Below, in pieces: positions 55,311 through 64,000 of a DNA stretch of 64,000 nt. Origin of the DNA: Facklamia miroungae (GTDB taxonomy: Bacteria; Bacillota; Bacilli; Lactobacillales; Aerococcaceae); the NCBI RefSeq assembly GCF_012396555.1, contig NZ_JAAXPS010000008.1:1-64000 (forward strand), written 5' to 3'. The first letter of the stretch is position 1. The number at the start of each line of letters is the position of its first letter. The position numbers and the translations under genes were made by a program. The notes below the pieces were generated by a model. The model searched no databases, was not told the DNA's origin, and worked only from the letters and a program-made list of their open reading frames with translations.

Positions 55311-56054
55311 ATGGCAGAAGATCAGATTAGACATTTTGCTCAGATGATTCAAGAAAGTCAAAACATTGTATTTTTTGGTGGAGCGGGTGTTTCAACTGGC
55401 TCTGGTATTCCCGATTTCCGTTCGGCGCAGGGAATCTTTATGCAGGATAGCAATTATGAATTTTCAGCAGAAGAAATTATTTCCCATCCCTTTTACCAGA
55501 GTCATCCAAAAATATTTTTTGATTTCTATTTCGATAAACTCGTATACCCTGAAATTGAACCTAATTTATCCCATACCTTCTTAAAAGATTTAGAAGATAA
55601 GGGTAAAAATGTGACGATTGTTACGCAAAATATTGATGGTCTCCATCAAAAGGCGGGTTCTAGCCAAGTCTTAGAATTGCATGGATCTGTTTTGGATAAT
55701 TATTGTAGCCAATGTGGCACTTATTATAGTCTGAAGGATTTAGAAAGAGATGCTCAAGGCATTCCGCGTTGTCCTAAAGATCAAGCGATTATCAAGCCGG
55801 ATGTTGTACTCTATGGAGAAATGTTGGATGAAGAAACTATTAGGCAGTCTATTCAAGCCATTAGTCATGCGGATCTTTTGATTATTGCTGGTACTTCCTT
55901 AAATGTTTATCCCGCCGCTTCATTCATCCATTATTTTAAGGGAAACGATCAAGTAGTGATTAACCAAACCCCTATTATAAGTAATCATCCCAATGCTTTA
56001 GTCTTTCAAGAAAAGATTGAACAAGTCTTTCAGTCGGTTAAAGATCTTTTGTAA
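55311..56054 (+). CDS. Sir2-family NAD-dependent protein deacylase with altered zinc site
   Basis: Sirtuins remove acyl groups from lysines using NAD. The 247 residues have the NAD loop FFGGAGVSTGSGIPDFRS, TQNIDGLHQKAGS, the catalytic His124 in LELHGS, and AGTSLNVYPAASF. The zinc ribbon has Cys132, Cys135 and Cys154, but the fourth position is Asp157 (CPKD instead of CPKC). Zinc may be held by three Cys and one Asp, or more weakly. The ATG at 55311 is ten bases after AAAGGAG; a TTG at 55302 lies too close to it. No macrodomain or lipoyl genes adjoin it. Confidence 0.9.
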   Translation: MAEDQIRHFAQMIQESQNIVFFGGAGVSTGSGIPDFRSAQGIFMQDSNYEFSAEEIISHPFYQSHPKIFFDFYFDKLVYPEIEPNLSHTFLKDLEDKGKNVTIVTQNIDGLHQKAGSSQVLELHGSVLDNYCSQCGTYYSLKDLERDAQGIPRCPKDQAIIKPDVVLYGEMLDEETIRQSIQAISHADLLIIAGTSLNVYPAASFIHYFKGNDQVVINQTPIISNHPNALVFQEKIEQVFQSVKDLL

Positions 56055-56078
56055 AATCCTCACTAAATGGTTTGGCCC

Positions 56079-56107
56079 TTGTTCAAATCAACGAAGAATG
56101 GTAAAAT
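56079..56107 (+). promoter_or_regulatory. Promoter of valS
   Basis: TTGTTC (56079-56084) and TAAAAT (56102-56107) are 17 bases apart, just before the T-box leader. Confidence 0.65.
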
Positions 56108-56129
56108 GTTTGCAACTTAAATTTTAATT

Positions 56130-56361
56130 TGACTATGAAGAGAAGAGTAATTCATCACGTTCCAGAGAGGAAACCTTGCGCTGAAAGTTTCTTGATGAAT
56201 GAAGGTAGCTTGGAGTCATAAGACATGAGAAATAAATAATAGTGTCTTACGGAGTAAACTTCGTTAACAAGATTGAGAAATCAAGTAAGAATACGTTAAC
56301 TTGGTTAAATTTAGGTGGTACCACGTTTTTGACGTCCTATGCATGGCATAGGACTTTTTTT
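56130..56361 (+). promoter_or_regulatory. T-box leader of valS (tRNA-Val sensing)
   Basis: The T-box core AGGTGGTACCACG (56313-56325) is followed by a terminator with perfect 9-bp stem GTCCTATGC/GCATAGGAC and seven Ts. Stem I has ATTCATCA pairing with TGATGAAT, the AGTA and GAA loop-E sequences, and GTA (56205-56207) one base after GAA, a valine codon in the specifier position. Confidence 0.92.
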
Positions 56362-56389
56362 ATGAATACTATTTAAGGAAGGTGTAAGT

Positions 56390-59035
56390 ATGGTAGAAGA
56401 TAAAAAGCAAATGCCAAGTAAATATCAACCTCAGACGGTTGAAGCAGGAAAATATGAAAAATGGGTAGAACAAGGGGTTTTCAAACCCTCTCAGGACCCA
56501 TCAGCAAAACCTTACTCGATTGTTATTCCACCTCCTAATGTAACTGGTAAATTACATTTAGGTCACGCGTGGGATGTCACTTTGCAAGATATGATTATCC
56601 GGTCTAAACGCATGCAAGGTTTTGATACCTTGTGGTTACCAGGGATGGATCATGCTGGTATTGCAACCCAAGCTAAAGTTGAAGCACGTTTAGCTGAGGA
56701 TGAAAAGTTGACTCGCTATGACTTAGGGCGTGAAAAATTCCTAGAAAAAACCTGGTCTTGGAAAGAAGAATACGCGGCTATTATTCGCCAACAATGGGGT
56801 AAAATGGGCGTATCCGTAGATTATTCACGTGAGCGCTTTACATTGGATGAGGGCTTAAACAAAGCGGTGAATAAAGTCTTTGTTAAACTTTATGAAAAGG
56901 GCTTAATCTATCGCGGTGAATATATTATTAACTGGGATCCGAAAGCTCGAACAGCCTTATCTGATATAGAAGTGATTCACAAAGATGTTCAAGGTGCTTT
57001 CTACCACGTGAATTATCCAATAGTTGGCAGTGAAGAGGTAGTTCAAATAGCTACCACCCGACCTGAAACGTTGTTGGGAGATACAGCCATTGCAGTTCAC
57101 CCAGATGATGAACGTTATCAGCACCTCATTGGTAAAAAGGTTCTTTTACCTTTAATGAACCGTGAAATTCCTGTCGTATCGGACGCATATGTCGATCGCG
57201 AATTTGGGACAGGGGTCGTTAAAATCACTCCGGCTCATGACCCTAACGACTTTGAAGTCGGAAACCGTCATAATCTACCCCGTATTAATGTGATGGAAAA
57301 AGATGGTACCATAAATGAATTAGGCGGCAAATATGCAGGTATGGATCGCTTTGATGCGCGTAAACAAATCGTTGAAGACTTAAAAACAGAAGGCTATTTA
57401 GTTAAGGTTGAAGACCATACCCACTCTGTGGGGCATTCTGAGCGGTCTGGAGCGGTGGTAGAGCCTTACCTGTCTACTCAATGGTTCGTTAAGATGAAGC
57501 CGCTAGCTGAGCAAGCGTTAGCCAATCAAGAGACTGAGCAAGCGGTTGAATTTTATCCACCACGCTTTAACCAAACCTTTAAAACCTGGATGGAGAATGT
57601 CCATGATTGGGTCATTTCTCGTCAACTTTGGTGGGGACATCAAATTCCAGCTTGGTATCATAAAGAAACGGGTGAGATTTATGTTGGTGAAGAACCTCCA
57701 AGAGATAAAGAAAATTGGGTCCAAGACCCTGATGTCTTAGACACATGGTTTTCATCAGCCCTTTGGCCCTTTTCAACCATGGGATGGCCAGAAGAAGGTC
57801 ATGATTACCAACGCTACTTCCCAACCAGTACATTGGTAACCGGCTATGATATTATCTTCTTCTGGGTATCACGGATGATTTTCCAATCCTTAGAATTTAC
57901 TGGGAAACGTCCCTTCCAGAATGTTTTAATTCATGGGTTGATTCGCGACAGCGAAGGGCGCAAAATGTCCAAATCGCTTGGTAATGGAATCGATCCGATG
58001 GAAGTGATCGATGAGTATGGGGTAGACTCTTTACGCTGGTTCTTAGCTACCGGTTCTACTCCTGGTCAAGATGTCAGATACTCAACAGAGAAAATGAACG
58101 CCGCCTGGAATTTCATTAATAAAATTTGGAATGCTTCACGTTATGTATTAATGAATGTGGGTGATTTGACCATTGAAAATCTTGAAATGGGTCAAGATTT
58201 AACAGTAGCCGATCAATGGATCTTATCGCGATTACAAAACACCATTGAAGAAGTAACACGCTTATTTGAACGTTTTGAATTTGGCGAAGCGGGTAAAGTT
58301 TTATATCACTTCATTTGGGATGACTATTGTGATTGGTACATCGAAATGACCAAAGAGCAATTACAAGATTCTGATCATGATCACCTAACTACTAAATCGG
58401 TACTCGTATATGTTTTAGATCAAATTTTAAGACTTTTACACCCAATTATGCCGTTTGTAACTGAAGAAATCTGGCAACAGATAGCCCCTAAAGGAGCTTC
58501 TATTGTAACTGCTACATACCCAGTAGTCGTAGAAGGTTATCGTCATGAAGAAGCTGAAATGCAAATGCAAGAGTTAATTGAAGTAATTACAGCTGTACGT
58601 CAGATTAGAAATGAAATGAATACCCCACTTTCTAAAGCTTTAAGTATCATCATTAAAGTTAAAGATCAAGCGATTAAAGAAAGTTTACAAAGCAACCAAG
58701 CATATATAAACCGTTTTTGCCATACTGATCACCTAGAAATTGCAATTGATCCAGTGATTGACGGTGAAATGGTTACTCAGACCCTTTCTTTTGCACAAAT
58801 ATTCATTCCATTAGCAGGTTTAGTTAAGATTGAGGATGAAATAAAACGTCTTCAACAAGAAGTAGCTAAATTAGAAAAAGAAGTCGAACGGTTGGTTAAA
58901 AAATTAAGCAATCAATCCTTTGTTGATAAGGCACCTGCTCAGGTAGTAGAAGCTGAGCGTACAAAACTTACAGATTATGAACAACAGTTAAAAGCTGTTC
59001 AAGTAAGAATAGAAGAATTAAAGCCATTAATTTAG
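56390..59035 (+). CDS. valS: Valyl-tRNA synthetase
   Basis: It charges tRNA-Val and edits threonine. The 881-residue class I enzyme has HLGH (residues 56-59), the editing domain with [22 protein letters not shown] at 525-529 and a C-terminal coiled arm rich in Glu and Lys that grips the tRNA. AAGGAAGG precedes the ATG. Its expression should follow valine supply through the T-box. Confidence 0.98.
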   Translation: MVEDKKQMPSKYQPQTVEAGKYEKWVEQGVFKPSQDPSAKPYSIVIPPPNVTGKLHLGHAWDVTLQDMIIRSKRMQGFDTLWLPGMDHAGIATQAKVEARLAEDEKLTRYDLGREKFLEKTWSWKEEYAAIIRQQWGKMGVSVDYSRERFTLDEGLNKAVNKVFVKLYEKGLIYRGEYIINWDPKARTALSDIEVIHKDVQGAFYHVNYPIVGSEEVVQIATTRPETLLGDTAIAVHPDDERYQHLIGKKVLLPLMNREIPVVSDAYVDREFGTGVVKITPAHDPNDFEVGNRHNLPRINVMEKDGTINELGGKYAGMDRFDARKQIVEDLKTEGYLVKVEDHTHSVGHSERSGAVVEPYLSTQWFVKMKPLAEQALANQETEQAVEFYPPRFNQTFKTWMENVHDWVISRQLWWGHQIPAWYHKETGEIYVGEEPPRDKENWVQDPDVLDTWFSSALWPFSTMGWPEEGHDYQRYFPTSTLVTGYDIIFFWVSRMIFQSLEFTGKRPFQNVLIHGLIRDSEGRKMSKSLGNGIDPMEVIDEYGVDSLRWFLATGSTPGQDVRYSTEKMNAAWNFINKIWNASRYVLMNVGDLTIENLEMGQDLTVADQWILSRLQNTIEEVTRLFERFEFGEAGKVLYHFIWDDYCDWYIEMTKEQLQDSDHDHLTTKSVLVYVLDQILRLLHPIMPFVTEEIWQQIAPKGASIVTATYPVVVEGYRHEEAEMQMQELIEVITAVRQIRNEMNTPLSKALSIIIKVKDQAIKESLQSNQAYINRFCHTDHLEIAIDPVIDGEMVTQTLSFAQIFIPLAGLVKIEDEIKRLQQEVAKLEKEVERLVKKLSNQSFVDKAPAQVVEAERTKLTDYEQQLKAVQVRIEELKPLI

Positions 59036-59058
59036 TGGTTAGAAAAAGAGGAATGAAG

Positions 59059-60405
59059 ATGACGTTTTCAAATGTTGATGAGGCTACACATTGGTTGTTA
59101 AACCAAGTCAATCCTTTGCCAAGACCCGATATGACTAAGATGTATCAGGCTTTAGAATACGTTGGGAACCCCCACCTAGGATTGCCCATTATTCATATCA
59201 CAGGAACGAATGGTAAAGGATCTACAGTTGCCTATTTAAGAGATCTGTTATCAAGTCAAGGCTTTAAAGTAGGAGCTTTCACTTCACCACATATTGAGCG
59301 GTTTAATGAGCGGATAACTTTTGATGGTCAGCAAATTAGTGACCAAGATTTAATTCGCTTGACTAATCGATTGGTAGATTTAAATGCTTATATGGAAGAA
59401 AATTCTCCGTATGGACGGCTAATCTATTTTGAGCTTTTTACCATCATGATGTGTTTATATTTTCAAGAAAAACAACCGGATGTTTGCTTAATTGAAGCGG
59501 GCATCGGAGGGATGTCTGATTGTACGAATGTTTTAGACGGTGAAATTGCAGTGATCACTTCGATTGGAATGGACCATGCCGACATGTTAGGCGATACTTT
59601 AGAGTCGGTTGCTTTAGAAAAAGCAGGCATTATTAAAAGCGAAAAAGAAGTGGTTACCGGTTTAATTCAAAACAGTCCTCTAAGAATCATTGATAAATGG
59701 GCGGATGCAAGGTCAGCCGTTCACCACTCCTATGACCAGACATTTGGCGTAAAACACATTGAAAAGCTAGGACCGTTTAGAACGCAATTTCAATTCTGGA
59801 GTCAAACGCAAGCTATTTCTCAAGAACCTTTTGAGATTACTATGATCGGTGATCACCAAGTTAGAAATGCGGCTGTCTCTTTACAAGTTTTTCTACAGTG
59901 GATGACTCTAAAAAAACAAACCATTAATTGGTCTAACGCCAAACAAGCGCTTAAACAAACAAAATGGATCGGACGTTTGGAAAAAATAATGGACAAGCCT
60001 TATGTTTTTCTAGATGGTGCTCACAATATGGAAGGGTTAGCTGCTCTTAAAAAAGTAGTCGATGATAATTTATCTGATTTTGAAATCACCATCATTTATG
60101 GTGGCTTAAAAAAGAAAAATCAAGCTGAACAAATTCCATTATTATTAAGTTTTCATGCACGATCGATCTTTTTAACCTCTTTCCATCATTTTGAAGCGAT
60201 GAAAGAAAAAGACTTTTTAAATATTTTACAATCCGAATCAATTAAAAATGGAGAAAAAGCAAATTACGTCGGAGATTGGAAAAGCTGGATGCACGAATAT
60301 GTTGCCGCCAATCATACCAACAAAGAAGCACTTTTACTGATTACGGGGTCTTTGTATTTTGTATCGGAAGCGAGAGCTTATTTATTAAATGATATAGACG
60401 CATAG
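59059..60405 (+). CDS. folC: Folylpolyglutamate synthase/dihydrofolate synthase
   Basis: FolC adds glutamates to folates, retaining them in the cell. The 448-residue Mur-ligase relative has the P-loop ITGTNGKGST, SPHIERFNERI, EAGIGGMSDCTNVL and FLDGAHNMEG. The order valS-folC is common in Firmicutes. I chose the ATG at 59059, six bases after AGAGGA; the ATG at 59053 touches that site and the GTG at 59035 overlaps the valS stop. Folate here supports the GlyA reaction. Confidence 0.94.
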   Translation: MTFSNVDEATHWLLNQVNPLPRPDMTKMYQALEYVGNPHLGLPIIHITGTNGKGSTVAYLRDLLSSQGFKVGAFTSPHIERFNERITFDGQQISDQDLIRLTNRLVDLNAYMEENSPYGRLIYFELFTIMMCLYFQEKQPDVCLIEAGIGGMSDCTNVLDGEIAVITSIGMDHADMLGDTLESVALEKAGIIKSEKEVVTGLIQNSPLRIIDKWADARSAVHHSYDQTFGVKHIEKLGPFRTQFQFWSQTQAISQEPFEITMIGDHQVRNAAVSLQVFLQWMTLKKQTINWSNAKQALKQTKWIGRLEKIMDKPYVFLDGAHNMEGLAALKKVVDDNLSDFEITIIYGGLKKKNQAEQIPLLLSFHARSIFLTSFHHFEAMKEKDFLNILQSESIKNGEKANYVGDWKSWMHEYVAANHTNKEALLLITGSLYFVSEARAYLLNDIDA

Positions 60406-60483
60406 AGTTACTAGGAGATTCTTTAAGCACCTTTCCTCTTTATTGCTTGTATTTATTAATATAAGAAGTAAGGGGGAATTTTT

Positions 60484-61179
60484 TTGTCATCGACTGGTGC
60501 TTGTATACGTGAAATGACGCAATATGATCAACCACGTGAAAGACTTGTCCATTATGGAGCCAAGAGCTTATCAAACCATGAATTGCTAGCAATTCTTCTT
60601 AGGACAGGAACAAAACAAGAAAATGTTTTAAATTTAGCGATCCGACTTTTAAGCCACTTTGAACCACTGAACACTTTAAAAACAGCTTCTCTCAGTGAAC
60701 TCCAGTCCATTAAAGGGATAGGACCAACAAAAGCGATAGAGATAAAAGCGGCTATTGAATTTGGGTCTAGAGTACAAGAAGCACAATTTCATAAGTATGG
60801 CGTTTTAACTTCGACTGCTCAAGCGGGCCAGTGGTTAATTAAAGAAATGGGTGATTTACATCAGGAACACTTATTGGCTCTGTTTCTGAATAGTAAAAAT
60901 GAGATCATCAAAAAGCAAACGGTCTTTATAGGATCAGTTAATAGCTCGGTGGCTTGTCCAAGAGAAATCTTCAAAGAGGCCGTTAGGTATCCGACTGCAC
61001 GTTTGATCATTGCTCATAATCATCCGTCCGGTAATCCAGATCCCTCTCAAGCCGATCTACAATTTACACGACGGATGATTGCCTGTGGCGAGATGATGGG
61101 AATAGAACTCCTAGACCATTTGATTATTGGTAGTGATCGATACATCAGTTTGAGGGAAGAGAGTAATTGTTTTATCTAA
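60484..61179 (+). CDS. radC: RadC-family JAB-domain protein
   Basis: A 231-residue protein with an N-terminal helix-hairpin-helix region (LLSHFEPLNT... SIKGIGPTKAIEIKAA) and a C-terminal JAB1/MPN metalloprotease-like domain with the motif AHNHPSGNPDPSQAD. Despite its name, a DNA-repair role is not established for the family. The gene lies before mreBCD, a conserved order. TTG start follows AAGGGGG. Confidence 0.94.
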   Translation: MSSTGACIREMTQYDQPRERLVHYGAKSLSNHELLAILLRTGTKQENVLNLAIRLLSHFEPLNTLKTASLSELQSIKGIGPTKAIEIKAAIEFGSRVQEAQFHKYGVLTSTAQAGQWLIKEMGDLHQEHLLALFLNSKNEIIKKQTVFIGSVNSSVACPREIFKEAVRYPTARLIIAHNHPSGNPDPSQADLQFTRRMIACGEMMGIELLDHLIIGSDRYISLREESNCFI

Positions 61180-61228
61180 TTGATAGTTAAGTGAAAGTCT
61201 CCTAAAATTAGAAATTTGCTTAAAGCTA

Positions 61229-61258
61229 TTGAAATTTCTGGCCAGCCTATGTTAGAAT
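61229..61258 (+). promoter_or_regulatory. Promoter of the cold-shock gene
   Basis: TTGAAA (61229-61234) and TAGAAT (61253-61258) are 18 bases apart. The resulting leader of about 100 bases is long for a 67-residue gene, as is usual for cold-shock messages. Confidence 0.6.
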
Positions 61259-61364
61259 TTATATATGTTTTTGTAAGGGGTATCATAGTTTGGAAATTCC
61301 ACTTCGTACCAAGAGCAAGAATATAATTTTATTAAGTGCTAAGGCACGAGGAGGATATTTGTAT

Positions 61365-61568
61365 ATGGAACAAGGTACAGTAAAATGGTTTAACGAGTCT
61401 AAAGGTTTTGGTTTCATCGAACGTGAAGGAGATTCAGATGTTTTTGTTCACTTCTCTGCTATTCAAGGTGAAGGTTTCAAAACTTTAGCTGAAGGGCAAG
61501 CTGTTCAATTTGAAGTTGAAGAGGGCGCACGTGGACCTCAAGCCGCAAATGTTGAAAAATTAGCTTAA
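61365..61568 (+). CDS. cspA: Cold-shock protein, CspA family
   Basis: A 67-residue single-stranded nucleic-acid-binding protein. It begins [18 protein letters not shown] (RNP1) and has DVFVHFSAI (RNP2), the usual OB-fold aromatic patches. It acts as an RNA chaperone. The ATG follows GAGGAGG; a longer frame from 61290 is leader sequence. It ends at a strong hairpin. Confidence 0.97.
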   Translation: MEQGTVKWFNESKGFGFIEREGDSDVFVHFSAIQGEGFKTLAEGQAVQFEVEEGARGPQAANVEKLA

Positions 61569-61608
61569 TTCATTGAACAGAGCTCATAAAAAATATAATA
61601 TCGAAGTA

Positions 61609-61655
61609 AGATTCATCATAAGGGATGATAAATCTCTTATGATGAATCTTTTTTT
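61609..61655 (+). terminator. Terminator of cspA
   Basis: A perfect 15-bp stem (61609-61623 with 61636-61650) and 12-base loop end in seven Ts. Confidence 0.93.
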
Positions 61656-61781
61656 AGTTATGATAGAAGATGGTATATTGTTTTGAGGTTAGATAGAGAA
61701 GAATGGATCAGGCTAAGTTTTGCAAAAAAGATAAAATCCTAGGAGTAAAGACGGGCTTTGCTAGTTTTTGCTCATTTTTTT

Positions 61782-61790
61782 TGCTATAAT
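61782..61790 (+). promoter_or_regulatory. Extended -10 promoter of mreBCD
   Basis: TGC-TATAAT (61782-61790) forms an extended -10 element 40 bases before mreB; the -35 region is poor. Confidence 0.6.
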
Positions 61791-61830
61791 TTACAGAGCT
61801 ATTGCTATTATTTGAAAGGCGGTTGACTAG

Positions 61831-62850
61831 ATGGGGATCTTTGGCAAACAGCAAATAGGTATCGATTTAGGAACTTCAACGACCATCGTTTATATTGCGC
61901 GAAAGGGTATCGCTTTGCATCAACCCTCAATAGTAGCTATCGACAAAGAGTCTAATGAAATAGTTGCTTACGGTAAAGAAGCATCAAAATTAGTCGGGAG
62001 AACTTCCGATCGCTATGAAATGATTTATCCCATACGAAATGGAGTCATTGCAAATTTTTCAATGACTAAGAAGATGTTAGGCTATTTTATCACTCAGGCT
62101 TTGAATACTTCTTTATCAAAACCTGAAGTTGTGATCAGTGCCCCTAGTCAAATTTCTAAGGTTGAAAGAAAAGCTATTATCGATGCGATTAAATCACTGG
62201 GAATTAACCGAGCTATGATAGTAGAAGAAGCTTTTGTAGCAGCCTTAGGGGCTGATATGGCAATCGAAGAAGCGCGTGGCAAAATGATTGTTGATATTGG
62301 TGGTGGGACAACGGATATTGCCACTTTATCTTACGGAGAAATTGTAGATTCTCTTACTCTGAGTGCAGCTAGTAACAATATGAATGATGAAATTCAGTCC
62401 CAAGTACGTCAAGAACATGATTTGATGATAGGAAATTATACGGCTGAAACATTAAAGATTGTGATTGGCGAAGCTTTATTCGATCCGAATGAAGAAGATC
62501 ATTTAGTTGTGAAGGGGAGACATGTTGTAACGGGTGTTCCAAGTGAAGCCAAGATATCATCCAAGACGGTTGCCAAGGCAGTAGATATTGTAATTAATCA
62601 AATCATTATGGGTATGAAACAAGTATTAGAATTAACCCCGCCAGAATTATCAGCTGATATAATGGAAACAGGTATCGTTTTAACAGGAGGTGGGTCTTTG
62701 CTTAAGCACTTACCAGATCGGATTCAAAAAGAAATTGGCGTTCCTGTTAGAAGAGCAAACCTGCCAATCGATTGTGTAGCGATGGGAGCAGGTCGCATGT
62801 TCGATGAATTAGATCGTCAATCAGTCGTCATAGAACGGAGCTTACGCTAA
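61831..62850 (+). CDS. mreB: Rod-shape protein MreB
   Basis: A second actin homologue of 339 residues with IGIDLGTSTTIVYIA, MIVDIGGGTTDIA and TGGGSLLKHLPDRI. It stands directly before mreC and mreD and is therefore the MreB of the elongation complex, while the gene after murA is the Mbl-like copy. It starts with an amphipathic GIFGKQQ segment, usable for membrane binding. AAAGGCGG precedes the ATG. Confidence 0.95.
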   Translation: MGIFGKQQIGIDLGTSTTIVYIARKGIALHQPSIVAIDKESNEIVAYGKEASKLVGRTSDRYEMIYPIRNGVIANFSMTKKMLGYFITQALNTSLSKPEVVISAPSQISKVERKAIIDAIKSLGINRAMIVEEAFVAALGADMAIEEARGKMIVDIGGGTTDIATLSYGEIVDSLTLSAASNNMNDEIQSQVRQEHDLMIGNYTAETLKIVIGEALFDPNEEDHLVVKGRHVVTGVPSEAKISSKTVAKAVDIVINQIIMGMKQVLELTPPELSADIMETGIVLTGGGSLLKHLPDRIQKEIGVPVRRANLPIDCVAMGAGRMFDELDRQSVVIERSLR

Positions 62851-62878
62851 TTGTTAACTAGTAGAAAGAAGGCAAAGT

Positions 62879-63727
62879 ATGCTGAATAATAAGAAGTTAA
62901 TTGGGATTCTTCTCGGAGGAATTCTAATTTCAAGTTTAATCGCCTATTCACTCTTTAATGGAACGAATAATGTGGTTAAGACCGCAGTTAATGAGACAAT
63001 CTCATGGACCGGTAGAGTATTTTCAGAACCAGTCAGTATGGTTGTGCAGTTTGTGAATTCCGTGGATGATTTAGTGAATACCTTTGAAGAAAACGAGGCG
63101 CTTAAATCGAAGATAGATAAATCTTATGAAATGCAAGTTCGAATTGCTGATCTTGAAACCGAGAATGAAAAGTTGCGTCAAGAGCTTGATTTATCCGAAA
63201 CACTCTCTAAATTCACTAGTATTCATGGAACGGTCATTTCACGAAATCCTGATCAATGGACTGAAACTTTGATTATTAATTTAGGATCTAAACAGGGAAT
63301 TGAAGAAAATATGGCGGTAATGGCAGGCAATGGCTTAATCGGTCGTGTGATCGAAGTATATCCAACTTCATCAAAAGTTTTGCTTTTAACCAGTAATCAA
63401 TCCAAGGAGGGAATGGTTTCGGCTCGGGTTCAAACCGATAAAGACGGTTCTTCTGCGATTGGTGTGATTAGCGATTATGATCCGAAGAAGAAAGAATTTC
63501 TGATGACTCAAGTTTTACCGGATGCTAAGGTTAAGGCGGGTGATATGGTAATTACCTCGGGATTAGGTGGAGTGATTCCAGCTTCTCTATTTATCGGCGA
63601 GGTGACCAATACTGAAATGGACGCACAAGGTTTGTTTCAGACAGTGAGTGTGAAACCAGCAGGAGAAATGACAGATATACGTTTTGTGACAGTAATCTTG
63701 CGTGAAGGAGCTCAGAAAGATGAATAG
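62879..63727 (+). CDS. mreC: Rod-shape protein MreC
   Basis: MreC bridges MreB inside to wall synthases outside. The 282 residues have one N-terminal membrane helix (LIGILLGGILISSLIAYSLF), a coiled coil (about residues 70-105) and a beta-rich extracellular domain with GTVISRNPDQWTETLIINLGS and GLGGVIPASLFIGEV. AGAAGG precedes the ATG. The gene overlaps mreD by eight bases. Confidence 0.96.
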   Translation: MLNNKKLIGILLGGILISSLIAYSLFNGTNNVVKTAVNETISWTGRVFSEPVSMVVQFVNSVDDLVNTFEENEALKSKIDKSYEMQVRIADLETENEKLRQELDLSETLSKFTSIHGTVISRNPDQWTETLIINLGSKQGIEENMAVMAGNGLIGRVIEVYPTSSKVLLLTSNQSKEGMVSARVQTDKDGSSAIGVISDYDPKKKEFLMTQVLPDAKVKAGDMVITSGLGGVIPASLFIGEVTNTEMDAQGLFQTVSVKPAGEMTDIRFVTVILREGAQKDE

Positions 63728-64000
63728 TTTTTCAACCAAATTTGGTTATCAAAGAGAAAGAAACATTGTTGGAATTGTTCCACTCGTTTTACTCTTTGCT
63801 CTTGTTATAGACTCAGCCCTACCGTCCATCTTTCCAAAAGCCTTTTTGGGTAATCAACAGATCATTGTTTCTCATTTACTGATTTATTTCATCGTAACCT
63901 TTGCTTTTTATTTGAAGAATTCCTCCATTTTAATTTATGCCTTTATTATCGGGTTAATTGCTGATGCCTATAATTCAACCATTTTAGGCCTCTATGCGAT
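63720..64000 (+). CDS. mreD: Rod-shape protein MreD, 5' part
   Basis: The frame opens with ATG at 63720, nine bases after GAAGGAG inside mreC, and runs to the window end without a stop (about 93 residues seen). It is very hydrophobic, with several helices (GIVPLVLLFALVIDSALP, VSHLLIYFIVTFAFYL, ILIYAFIIGLIADAY). Position after mreC and helix pattern identify MreD; the C terminus lies outside the window. Confidence 0.9.
   Translation, partial: MNSFSTKFGYQRERNIVGIVPLVLLFALVIDSALPSIFPKAFLGNQQIIVSHLLIYFIVTFAFYLKNSSILIYAFIIGLIADAYNSTILGLYA

Noticed and set aside
61290-61364. N-terminal extension of the cold-shock protein
   Set aside because: The family begins at the ATG after GAGGAGG; the upstream part is transcribed leader.

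Overview
The window comes from a low-GC Gram-positive bacterium of the order Lactobacillales, most like the Carnobacteriaceae/Aerococcaceae group. This rests on strong GGAGG ribosome sites, frequent TTG/GTG starts, T-box leaders, a mevalonate pathway (mvaA, mvaS), MurT-GatD, EzrA, DivIVA and the Firmicutes dcw gene order. The genus cannot be fixed from the sequence. Two MreB paralogues suggest a cell that elongates rather than a simple coccus. Almost all of the window is chromosomal core. No transposase, phage module or CRISPR array is present.

Left part (1-15311). A tRNA-Ala(GGC) lies on the minus strand beside short scar-like sequence. Next come a BMP-family nucleoside-binding protein that has lost its lipobox, a pseudouridine-catabolism operon (psuK-psuG) divergent from glpK, and a threonine-to-glycine operon (kbl-tdh). 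They are followed by a secreted, very acidic protein with two PepSY-like blocks and an 11-residue repeat, a decayed HAD-hydrolase gene, nagA, a FetAB-type metal exporter on the minus strand, and murT-gatD for lipid II amidation.

Middle (15436-45094). tdk-prfA-prmC-sua5-glyA-upp serve nucleotide salvage, translation and one-carbon metabolism. mvaA-mvaS make mevalonate for isoprenoids. A long envelope and division block follows: DUF1146, murA, mbl, an EpuA-like protein, DUF3397, mraZ (behind a triple MraZ box), rsmH, ftsL, pbp2x-like, murE, mraY, murD, murG, divIB, ftsA, ftsZ, yggT, ylmH, divIVA and T-box-controlled ileS. The ylmE and sepF genes usually found after ftsZ are missing here.

Right part (45168-64000). 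telA and xpaC lie on the minus strand. On the plus strand are a Nudix hydrolase, a tail-anchored protein of unknown function, mtnN, rpsD behind a structured leader that can form a pseudoknot, ezrA, iscS-thiI (sulfur for tRNA thiolation), ridA, a sirtuin with an altered zinc site, T-box-controlled valS, folC, radC, a cold-shock gene, and mreB-mreC-mreD, with mreD cut by the window end.

No complete undescribed system was found. The observations most worth following are the psuK reading frame that lacks any usual start codon, the non-lipidated BMP protein and the acidic PepSY-like protein (both with acidic tails), the rpsD leader, the sirtuin zinc site, and matching acidic Asp/Phe tails on XpaC and TelA.
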